From assembly GCA_966112615.1 (NCBI GenBank), contig CBHWDO010000001.1:248001-312000 (forward strand): DNA of 64,000 nt. Reading direction: 5' to 3'. The position numbers and the translations under genes were made by a program. Under the pieces are notes generated by a model that was not told the DNA's origin, did not search any database, and saw only the letters and a list, made by a program, of their open reading frames with translations. Of the stretch, positions 26,843-33,868 are shown in pieces. Source of the DNA: Flavitalea sp966112615. GTDB taxonomy: Bacteria; Bacteroidota; Bacteroidia; Chitinophagales; Chitinophagaceae. Numbering within the stretch: the stretch's first letter is position 1; every line of letters starts with the position of its first letter.

Positions 26843-28942
26843 ATGGCCTTTTATTCTGAAGCATCTATAAAGCGGCTTTCTTCCCTGACAAACGAACAAC
26901 TTAAAACACTTGATTCCCTTGACCGCGAACAGGTGGAGCCTTTACAGGAAGTGCTCAGGTTTCATGAATACCGCTATTATGTTGAAAATGATCCGTTGAT
27001 CAGCGATTATGAATTCGACCAGTTATTTAAGAAACTGGAAAGGTTGGAGAAAGAATATCCCGAGATCGTAACGCCGGATTCACCAACACAAAGAGTAGCA
27101 TCGGGACTTACAAAGGAATTTCCAACGGTTCAACACCTGGTGCCGATGTTGTCATTGGAAAATTCCTACAATGCTGAAGACCTCATAGACTGGGATCGTA
27201 AAGCCCGTGACATGGCTAAGCTGGATACAATTGAATACTGCATCGAGCCGAAGTTTGATGGCGCCAGTATATCGCTTGTCTATGAAAATGACCGGTTGCT
27301 TAGGGGTGTTACCAGGGGAGACGGAGTACAGGGAGATGATATCACTACCAATATCCGGCAGGTTCGATCAGTGCCTTTATCAGCCAACTTTTCTTCACTG
27401 GGTCTGCAGCTCTGCGAGATCCGCGGCGAAGTGCTGATGAATAAGAATAATTTTAAACTGTATAACGAAAAACTGGCTGAGCAAAACCTTCCTCCACTTG
27501 CAAATCCAAGGAATGCAGCTGCAGGTTCATTGCGGATCAAGGACTCTTCTGAAGTTGCCAAACGAAAGCTGGAAGTGTTTTTATACCATGTAAGTTTCTA
27601 TACCACGAATACAGGAGCGGAAACTCCTCGACAACTTCAATCTCATTCAGGTGCTTTGGAAATGCTCCACGACCTGGGTTTCAGAACTCCTGAAAAAGAG
27701 AAAATGGTGGTCAAGGGAATCCAGGCAGTTATTGATCATGTTCAGGAATATGAAGCAATGCGGGATAATCTTCCTTACGAGATCGATGGGATGGTGATCA
27801 AGGTGAATGACCAGGAATTGCAGGATAAGCTTGGTATGACTACACACCACCCGAGATGGGCCATTGCTTATAAATTCAAAGCGCGCCAGGCTACCAGTGT
27901 GTTACGCAGTGTTGAATTCCAGGTTGGAAGAACCGGTTCGATCACTCCTGTTGCCAAGATCGATGCAGTGCCTATTGGAGGTGTAACGGTGCGATCCATT
28001 TCATTATTCAATGAAGATGTGATCAGGGAAAAGGACCTAATGATTGGAGATACGGTGCTTGTGGAGCGTGCAGGTGATGTGATCCCCTATATCGTAAAAC
28101 CATTATCAGAACTGAGAAAAGGAGATGAAAAAAAGATCTCCTTCCCAAAGCATTGTCCATCCTGCGGTTCAGACTTGATCAAACTCGAAGAAGAAGCGGC
28201 ATGGAGATGTGATAATATTAGCTGCCCGGCCCAGGTAGTGGAACATATGATCCATTTCACCTCAAAAGATGCCATGGATATCCGTGGATTTGGAGATGCC
28301 AATGTGCGCAAGTTCTTTGACCTGAGATTTTTGAAAGATGTGCCCGGGATCTACACACTTCCATTTGATAAGATCCGCGGTATGGAAGGATTTGGAGAAA
28401 AAAGCATCACCAATCTTACCGCTGCGATTGAAAAATCAAAAGAGCAGCCGCTGCACCGGCTCATATTTGCACTGGGTATCCGGTATGTTGGAGAAACCAC
28501 TGCAAAGACCCTTGCGCATGCGGTAAATCACTTGCTTGACCTGGGTTCCATGAGTTTGGAAAATTTAATGTCGTTAGAAGATATTGGACCCAAAGTTGCG
28601 CAAAGTGTTTTTGAATTTTTTCATAATGAAGACAACCTCTCCATGCTGAAAAAATTGGAGGAGTTGGGATTGACATTAAAGAATGTGAAGAAGGAACATG
28701 CAGGTGATAATAACCTTCAGGGTTTAACCTTTTTATTTACGGGAACTTTGCCTACCTTGAAACGGAGCGAAGCGGAACAAATGGTGGAAGAGCATGGTGG
28801 AAAGATATTGAGCGGAGTTAGCAGTAAACTTGACTACCTTGTAGCCGGTGAAGAAGCGGGATCCAAACTGGAAAAGGCTAAAAAGATAGCATCTGTAAAG
28901 ATCATTTCAGAAGAAGAATTCATGCGCATCTTACAGAAATAA
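26843..28942 (+). CDS. ligA: NAD-dependent DNA ligase
   Basis: A 699-residue protein, the usual LigA length. The Ia and adenylation domains contain the nucleotidyl-acceptor Lys137 in the KFDG motif (CIEPKFDGASISLVYEN) and CEIRGEVLM. The OB fold contains FQVGRTGSITPVAKIDAVPI, and the zinc finger has CPSCGSD and CDNISCP. Helix-hairpin-helix repeats follow (GFGEKSITNLTAAIEKSKE; LEDIGPKVAQSVFEF), and a C-terminal BRCT domain ends the protein (GLTFLFTGTLPTLKRSEAEQ). It seals nicks in replication and repair in the cytoplasm. It is transcribed divergently from the susC operon with a 222-base shared upstream region. Confidence 0.98.
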   Translation: MAFYSEASIKRLSSLTNEQLKTLDSLDREQVEPLQEVLRFHEYRYYVENDPLISDYEFDQLFKKLERLEKEYPEIVTPDSPTQRVASGLTKEFPTVQHLVPMLSLENSYNAEDLIDWDRKARDMAKLDTIEYCIEPKFDGASISLVYENDRLLRGVTRGDGVQGDDITTNIRQVRSVPLSANFSSLGLQLCEIRGEVLMNKNNFKLYNEKLAEQNLPPLANPRNAAAGSLRIKDSSEVAKRKLEVFLYHVSFYTTNTGAETPRQLQSHSGALEMLHDLGFRTPEKEKMVVKGIQAVIDHVQEYEAMRDNLPYEIDGMVIKVNDQELQDKLGMTTHHPRWAIAYKFKARQATSVLRSVEFQVGRTGSITPVAKIDAVPIGGVTVRSISLFNEDVIREKDLMIGDTVLVERAGDVIPYIVKPLSELRKGDEKKISFPKHCPSCGSDLIKLEEEAAWRCDNISCPAQVVEHMIHFTSKDAMDIRGFGDANVRKFFDLRFLKDVPGIYTLPFDKIRGMEGFGEKSITNLTAAIEKSKEQPLHRLIFALGIRYVGETTAKTLAHAVNHLLDLGSMSLENLMSLEDIGPKVAQSVFEFFHNEDNLSMLKKLEELGLTLKNVKKEHAGDNNLQGLTFLFTGTLPTLKRSEAEQMVEEHGGKILSGVSSKLDYLVAGEEAGSKLEKAKKIASVKIISEEEFMRILQK

Positions 28943-28987
28943 TTAATCGTCCCTGGGTTTACATTCATTAATCTCAAATAAATAGCG

Positions 28988-29548
28988 ATGATCAGGAAAA
29001 TTGCAGGCGAGACCTGGAAGCCACTTCAGTTCCAGGGTTGGAAAAGTCTACGCAAGCAGTACGCGTTATCTTCGCTGGGTCGAATTGCCAGCTATTCCGA
29101 AGATGTACATGAAGATGGAAAAATTTTGAAGGGTTCTGTTACTACAGGTTATAAGACCCTTAATCTTCATCGTCCCGGGAATAACGGAACCATGTATGTA
29201 CATCGCGAGATAGCACGGATGTATTTGAGAAAGCCTTCTTCAAAGCATAAATTTGTGATCCACCTTAATCATGATAAATCTGATAATTCAGTAAAGAATC
29301 TTGCCTGGGTAACTTTGGAAGAAATGATCAGGCACCAGCAGGAATCTCCAGCCAAACTGGCTTATAAAAAGGCACAGGCCAATCGTTCCGAAGGCCAGAA
29401 GCTAAGTGCAACCAAGGTTAGATCAATAAAAAAAATGTTGCAGGACGAGAACCGGAAGCTCACCATCAAGAAGATGGCAGAGAAATTTGGTGTCAGCGAA
29501 ATGACTTTATACCGCATTAAGAGTGGCGAAAATTGGGCCGCTGTTTAG
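28988..29548 (+). CDS. NUMOD4/HNH homing-endonuclease-like protein with C-terminal HTH
   Basis: A 186-residue protein. The NUMOD4-like start is GETWKPLQFQGWKSLRKQYA with the LSSLGRIASY motif. An HNH-like core follows (VHREIARMYL, then FVIHLNHDKSDNSVKNLAWV), and the last 45 residues are a helix-turn-helix (LTIKKMAEKFGVSEMTLYRI). Such free-standing proteins derive from phage or intron homing nucleases. The core reads IHLNHDKSDN where active members have vNHxDgnkxNN; the His and the last Asn are kept. It may be a domesticated DNA-binding protein or still be a nuclease. It lies 45 bases after ligA and its TAG stop overlaps the left end of repeat B1. Confidence 0.75.
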   Translation: MIRKIAGETWKPLQFQGWKSLRKQYALSSLGRIASYSEDVHEDGKILKGSVTTGYKTLNLHRPGNNGTMYVHREIARMYLRKPSSKHKFVIHLNHDKSDNSVKNLAWVTLEEMIRHQQESPAKLAYKKAQANRSEGQKLSATKVRSIKKMLQDENRKLTIKKMAEKFGVSEMTLYRIKSGENWAAV

Positions 29549-29671
29549 CGGGCTGACAATACCGGGCTGACCACCCTAAGTTTGGGCTGGGCAGAATCCA
29601 TTCAGACCAACCAGCTTCGCTGATTGTTCAGCATGTTGCGTTCAGCACACCCTTCGGGTGTTCAGCCCGCT
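29547..29671. repeat. CGGGCTGA-type inverted repeat, copy B1
   Basis: The ends form a perfect 10-base inverted repeat (AGCGGGCTGA at 29547-29556, TCAGCCCGCT at 29662-29671). Internal units are CCGGGCTGA, TTGGGCTGGGCAGAA and CACCCTTCGGGTGTTCAGCCCGC. It starts at the stop codon of the HNH gene and ends 18 bases before the DUF2461 start. It is related to B2 (30353) and B3 (61458). Confidence 0.75.
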
Positions 29672-29689
29672 ATTCCGTATCTTCCCACT

Positions 29690-30349
29690 ATGGAAACAGC
29701 GCTCAAATTCCTCAGGCAACTCAGCAAAAACAACGAGAAATCCTGGTTTGATACCAACAGGAAAACTTACGAAACTGCAAGGCAGGAATACATCGATCTC
29801 ATCGATGAAGTAATCAAAGGATTGAAAAAATCTGATCCATCCATCGAGGAACAAACCGGCAAATCATGTCTCTTCAGGATCAACCGCGATGTCAGGTTTT
29901 CAAAAGACAAATCCCCTTACAAAACAAATTTTGGCGCAAGCATCAATGCACATGGAAGAAGTTCCATGATGCCCGGGTATTATGTTCATTGTGAACCAGG
30001 GAAAAGCTTTGTAGGTGGAGGCTTATACATGGCAGAACCAGCGATGATCAAAAAGATCCGGCAGGAAATTGATTATTGCTTCGATGAATTCCAGGCAATA
30101 TTGAAAGCACCGGCTTTCAAAAAATCGTATGGGGATCTCTATGCCGGGGAAGATGTTAAACTGGTAAGAGTTCCACAGGGATATGAAAAAGACAATCCCG
30201 CTGCAGAATACCTGAAATTAAAAAGCTGGATTGTGATGCGCCCTGTTACAGATGAAGAAATGCGCTCACCAAAAGCCGCTTCCATGCTGGTCAAACATTT
30301 GGAAGCCATGCAGCCTTTATTGAAGTTTTTGAATAAGGCACTGGAATAG
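29690..30349 (+). CDS. DUF2461 (TIGR02453) family protein
   Basis: A 219-residue protein of the conserved DUF2461 family: METALKFLRQLSKNNEKSWF with the family motif NNEKSWFDTNRKTYE at the N-terminus, then RINRDVRFSKDKSPYKTNFG in the middle. The biochemical function is unknown. The ATG at 29690 is chosen because the family motif starts within ten residues of it; an in-frame ATG at 29624 would translate the tail of a hairpin repeat. The gene is flanked on both sides by copies of the same inverted-repeat family (B1 and B2). Confidence 0.85.
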   Translation: METALKFLRQLSKNNEKSWFDTNRKTYETARQEYIDLIDEVIKGLKKSDPSIEEQTGKSCLFRINRDVRFSKDKSPYKTNFGASINAHGRSSMMPGYYVHCEPGKSFVGGGLYMAEPAMIKKIRQEIDYCFDEFQAILKAPAFKKSYGDLYAGEDVKLVRVPQGYEKDNPAAEYLKLKSWIVMRPVTDEEMRSPKAASMLVKHLEAMQPLLKFLNKALE

Positions 30350-30352
30350 AAA

Positions 30353-30433
30353 CCGGGCTGAACGCCCGAAGGGCGGGCAGAACGTTGGGTGTAACTCCTA
30401 ACGTTCTGCCCGCCCTTCGGGCGTTCAGCCCGG
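30353..30433. repeat. CGGGCTGA-type inverted repeat, copy B2, with perfect 34-base arms
   Basis: Arms 30353-30386 and 30400-30433 are exact reverse complements around a 13-base loop (GGGTGTAACTCCT). Each arm contains the smaller palindrome CGCCCGAAGGGCG. It starts 3 bases after the DUF2461 stop and ends 8 bases before the stop of the convergent asd gene, so it can also serve as a transcription block for both. There is no T-run, so it is not a standard intrinsic terminator. Confidence 0.9.
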
Positions 30434-30441
30434 ACAGCCCT

Positions 30442-31449
30442 CTACACCAACCCCTTCTCCATCAGGTACTCAGCAATCTGCACAGCATTGGTTGCTGCAC
30501 CCTTCCTGAGGTTATCACTTACGATCCACATATTCAGTGTATTTGGATTGCTTTCATCACGACGAAGTCTTCCAACAAAAGTTTCATCCTTATCATGCGC
30601 ATCCATTGGCATTGGATATTTCGCATTTACAGGATCATCCACCACTACCACACCAGGCGCTTCACTCAGCAAACGCTTCACTTCATCCAGGTCAAAATCA
30701 TTTTCAAATTCAACATTCACAGATTCACTATGTCCACCCATCACCGGGATACGAACCGTAGTAGAAGTTACACGGATAGAATCATCACGCATGATCTTCC
30801 TGGTTTCATTCACCATTTTCATCTCTTCCTTGGTATAACCATTGTCAAGGAATACATCGATCTGCGGAATTACATTCAGATCAATTGGATATTTATAAGC
30901 CATAGGATACTCATCAGCATTGCCTTTCACGGCTTTTGCACGCTCGCCCATCAATTGATCCACAGCCTTCTTACCTGTACCGGTTACACTTTGATAAGTT
31001 GACACCACGATCCTTTTGATCTTATATTTTTCATGCAAAGGATTCAATGCAACAACCATCTGTATAGTTGAACAGTTAGGATTTGCAATGATCTTATCAT
31101 CCGGAGTAAGTGCATCTGCATTGATCTCAGGAACCACAAGCTTCTTGGACGGATCCATTCTCCATGCAGAAGAATTATCCACTACTGTAATCCCCGCTTC
31201 TGCAAACTTTGGCGCCCACTCAAGAGAAGTGCCACCACCGGCAGAGAAAATAGCTATGGCAGGTTTCGCAGCAATAGCATCTTCCATGCTAACGATCTTA
31301 TATGCCTTTCCCTTAAAGGACACTTCCTTTCCAACTGATCTTTCAGATGCAACAGGGATCAATTCAGTTACAGGGAAATTTCTTTCTGCAAGAACCTGCA
31401 ACATTTTGGTTCCAACCAGTCCGGTTGCACCAACAACTGCGATTTTCAT
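30442..31449 (-). CDS. asd: Aspartate-semialdehyde dehydrogenase
   Basis: A 335-residue enzyme that reduces aspartyl phosphate to aspartate semialdehyde with NADPH, the branch point for lysine (diaminopimelate), threonine and methionine. Visible motifs are the Rossmann start MKIAVVGATGLVGTKMLQVL, SAGGGTSLEWAP, the catalytic Cys126 in NPNCSTIQ, STYQSVTGTGKKAVDQL and the substrate-binding GGHSESVNVEF. Length and motifs fit the gram-positive/Bacteroidota-type Asd. The gene is alone on its strand, and a leader with a small Lys/Thr/Met-rich ORF and an intrinsic terminator precedes it, pointing to attenuation control. Confidence 0.97.
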   Translation of the reverse strand: MKIAVVGATGLVGTKMLQVLAERNFPVTELIPVASERSVGKEVSFKGKAYKIVSMEDAIAAKPAIAIFSAGGGTSLEWAPKFAEAGITVVDNSSAWRMDPSKKLVVPEINADALTPDDKIIANPNCSTIQMVVALNPLHEKYKIKRIVVSTYQSVTGTGKKAVDQLMGERAKAVKGNADEYPMAYKYPIDLNVIPQIDVFLDNGYTKEEMKMVNETRKIMRDDSIRVTSTTVRIPVMGGHSESVNVEFENDFDLDEVKRLLSEAPGVVVVDDPVNAKYPMPMDAHDKDETFVGRLRRDESNPNTLNMWIVSDNLRKGAATNAVQIAEYLMEKGLV

Positions 31450-31492
31450 GATGTTTCTCTATGAGCTTTTATTGTTTACAAAAAGACGATTG

Positions 31493-31525
31493 AAATAAAA
31501 AAGCCTCCCAGGCACTGGAAGGCTT
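31493..31525 (-). terminator. Intrinsic terminator in the asd leader (candidate attenuator)
   Basis: On the minus strand AAGCCTTCC pairs with GGGAGGCTT (9 base pairs including one G-U, loop AGTGCCT), followed by TTTTTTATTT. It lies 44 bases before the asd ATG. No minus-strand gene lies upstream that would need a terminator here, since the next gene (31719) is divergent. This placement indicates an attenuator in the asd 5' leader. Confidence 0.75.
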
Positions 31526-31551
31526 CAATTATATTGTACATACATATACAC

Positions 31552-31611
31552 TTAACCCTCCATCATTCCGGAACGTTTCTTTGTGCATTTTGTATGTTTA
31601 TTTTTCATCAT
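31552..31611 (-). CDS. Candidate asd leader peptide
   Basis: A 19-codon open frame on the minus strand encodes MMKNKHTKCTKKRSGMMEG and ends 26 bases before the terminator stem. It has five Lys, two Thr and four Met codons, the three end products of the Asd pathway. Upstream, TTTTTG and TAATTTCG are separated by 19 bases and resemble a Bacteroidota -33/-7 promoter, which would give a very short or absent 5' UTR. The alternative is a chance ORF in AT-rich DNA; there is no homology evidence. Confidence 0.45.
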   Translation of the reverse strand: MMKNKHTKCTKKRSGMMEG

Positions 31612-31718
31612 CGCTGGCGAAATTATTATAGAAATTTCTTAATGCAAAAAGTTTTTTTCTTACTCTAACATGGTGTTTTCATCATTGCCATAATTCTCCT
31701 GCCTGATAATTTTATTCC

Positions 31719-33407
31719 ATGAAGCGGAGGATAATGTGGCTGTTGATTTTTGTGTGCTGGCTTCAAATCGGCTATGGACAAGCACTTCACGACCTGGTGA
31801 TCAGCGAGGTCATGGCCGATCCTTCACCACAGATTGGTTTGCCGAACCAGGAATACATCGAGATCCTCAATCGTTCTAAGGACACTTTCGACCTTTTCGG
31901 AATCTACTTTATTGCAGGAAATGATACCTGCCATATTAAAGAACATTCGTTAGCCTTTCCAGGAGATTACATCATTCTTTGCAAGACATCTGCATTTAAT
32001 GACCTGAAATCATTCGGCAAATGCATTCCTGTTTCCGGCTTTCCATCAATAGATAATGAAGAAGAAATCCTTGCCATTTTATCAACGGATCAGAGAACAT
32101 TACATGCGCTGAAATACCGTACAGAATTGCATTCCAATGCTGTCAAACAAAGAGGCGGATGGAGTATTGAAATGTCCGATTACCAACGTCCATGCATAAC
32201 CGAAAACAATTTCATCAGCAGCATTGATCCTGCAGGTGGAACACCGGGTAGAAATAACTCCATTCAACAATCTATTCCTACATCTCTAAGACCATTGAAT
32301 GCTTTCATGATAGATTCCATGACAATTATGCTAAGGTTCTCTGAATCGTTGGATAGCCTCAATGCCTCGAACCTTTCGTCATACAGGTTTTCAAAACCTA
32401 TTGAAGCTAACAGGATTGAAGTTGTCCCACCCTTATTCAACAAAGTGATCATACGATTGAATAAACCCCTGGAAGGTGCAATTAACCTTGAAAACATGTT
32501 ACTGGCAGATTGTAGCGGAAAACCTTTGGAAGAAAAGACAATCATCGCCTCTTCTCTATCCAAACCGCTCAACGGCGATATTGTAATCAATGAACTAATG
32601 TTCAATCCTGCTGCTGGCGGTTTCGATTATGTTGAGATCTATAATGCTTCAAACAAAAGCTTTGACCTTCGGAAGTTGATGATTGCGGGAAAGAATGCAT
32701 CAGGAATAATTCAGGTAGCCTCTTCTTTTGCTTCAGAAGAAATTGCCTTATACCCTGGAGAATATAAAGTAATGTCAACAGACAAAACGGATCTTTTGAT
32801 AAGTTTCAATACCCCGGAAGACAATATATGTTTTGTTGATAACCTGCCTTCCATGCCTGATGATAAAGGGCAGGTGATCCTCACCGATGAACAGGGCAAT
32901 ATAATTGATGAAGTATTCTATCGACATGAATGGCATAATCCCTTTATTACTGAAGAAGATGGAATCGCACTCGAAAGACTTAACGCAGCAAGACCCTCAA
33001 ATGATGGCTCTAACTGGACTTCTGCATCATCCCTGGTCAAGGGAACTCCTGGAAAAATGAATTCCCAAAACATTGCATCAAATACCAGTGCAGACGGGAT
33101 CTCCATCGATAAAACGATCTTCAGTCCTGACAATGACGGGATAGATGACCAGCTAATCCTTCGGTACAATTTCAGGGAGCCTGGAATGATGGGAAATATC
33201 AGGATATATAACGTACATGGATATGCAATAATTGACCTTATAAAAAATGAATTGCTACCAGCAAATGGCTGGACAAAATGGGATGGGCAGGATGGAAAAG
33301 GCCAGAAATGCCCACCTGGCCTATATATTATCAATGCCAGCTTTCATACAAATACAGGAACGGTAATAAAATTTCGTGAAGCAATCACTGTTGCTAAAAG
33401 ATTTTAA
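31719..33407 (+). CDS. Secreted protein with two lamin-tail domains and gliding-type C-terminal domain
   Basis: A 562-residue protein. The signal peptide is MKRRIMWLLIFVCWLQIGYG. Lamin-tail domain 1 is at about 22-150 (DLVISEVMADPSPQIGLPNQ, then EYIEILNRS), followed by an Ig-like region (about 180-280). Lamin-tail domain 2 is at about 288-420 (DIVINELMFNPAAGGFDYVE), and a C-terminal FlgD-Ig/gliding-associated domain is at about 460-562 (TIFSPDNDGIDDQLILRYNF; WDGQDGKGQKCPPGLYIIN). The last domain type is found in proteins exported to the surface in Bacteroidota, often by the type IX system. The function is unknown; a surface or adhesive role is inference. Confidence 0.8.
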   Translation: MKRRIMWLLIFVCWLQIGYGQALHDLVISEVMADPSPQIGLPNQEYIEILNRSKDTFDLFGIYFIAGNDTCHIKEHSLAFPGDYIILCKTSAFNDLKSFGKCIPVSGFPSIDNEEEILAILSTDQRTLHALKYRTELHSNAVKQRGGWSIEMSDYQRPCITENNFISSIDPAGGTPGRNNSIQQSIPTSLRPLNAFMIDSMTIMLRFSESLDSLNASNLSSYRFSKPIEANRIEVVPPLFNKVIIRLNKPLEGAINLENMLLADCSGKPLEEKTIIASSLSKPLNGDIVINELMFNPAAGGFDYVEIYNASNKSFDLRKLMIAGKNASGIIQVASSFASEEIALYPGEYKVMSTDKTDLLISFNTPEDNICFVDNLPSMPDDKGQVILTDEQGNIIDEVFYRHEWHNPFITEEDGIALERLNAARPSNDGSNWTSASSLVKGTPGKMNSQNIASNTSADGISIDKTIFSPDNDGIDDQLILRYNFREPGMMGNIRIYNVHGYAIIDLIKNELLPANGWTKWDGQDGKGQKCPPGLYIINASFHTNTGTVIKFREAITVAKRF

Positions 33408-33431
33408 TACTTTGGCCGAAACTTTTCTAAC

Positions 33432-33800
33432 ATGAAAAAACTGTTAACCCTTATTGTATTCGCAACCGTATTTTCTCTTAATGCCTTTTCTCAAAGCAAA
33501 ACACAAAAGCTCATGCAGATCACTTCAATGGAATCTGTTGTTGGCGGTGGACTTGGTCGTTCCAAAATGCTGATCACTAAAGAAGACGGATCCCAGGAAG
33601 AACTCGATATGAACAACCTGTTCAGCTTAACAGGTCTTAACATCAAGAACATTAAAGAAAACGAATCACAGATCCTGACAGTACTGAAAAAATTCCTGGA
33701 AGATGGATGGAAGCTTCAATCAACTACACCACTCACTCTTAGCCCGGGACAAAACGGTAATGGTATCTTTATGACACGTTACCTTCTGGTGAAAGAGTAG
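33432..33800 (+). CDS. Small secreted protein of unknown function
   Basis: A 122-residue protein with a clear signal peptide (MKKLLTLIVFATVFSLNAFS, cleavage after FSQ). The mature part has no recognised domain. It contains a Gly-rich turn (SVVGGGLGRSKMLITKEDG) and a C-terminal segment FLEDGWKLQSTTPLTLSPGQ that resembles the end of small DUF4177-like proteins, but I cannot assign it with confidence. It follows the lamin-tail gene by 24 bases and ends at a terminator, so the two are probably co-transcribed. Confidence 0.75.
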   Translation: MKKLLTLIVFATVFSLNAFSQSKTQKLMQITSMESVVGGGLGRSKMLITKEDGSQEELDMNNLFSLTGLNIKNIKENESQILTVLKKFLEDGWKLQSTTPLTLSPGQNGNGIFMTRYLLVKE

Positions 33801-33829
33801 CATAAATCTTTCCATAACTACCCAACAAG

Positions 33830-33868
33830 AGGTTGTCTCTTCAATGAGGCAGCCTTTTATTTTTTTAA
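33830..33868 (+). terminator. Intrinsic terminator
   Basis: AGGTTGTCTC pairs with GAGGCAGCCT (10 base pairs with two G-U pairs, loop TTCAAT), followed by TTTATTTTTTT. It lies 30 bases after the stop of the small secreted gene on the plus strand and overlaps the last codons of the convergent PQQ dehydrogenase gene. Confidence 0.75.

Noticed and set aside
30353..30433. Repeat B2 as an intrinsic terminator
   Set aside because: No T-run follows either arm; the structure is shared with other loci, so it is better treated as a repeat, though it may still hinder transcription.
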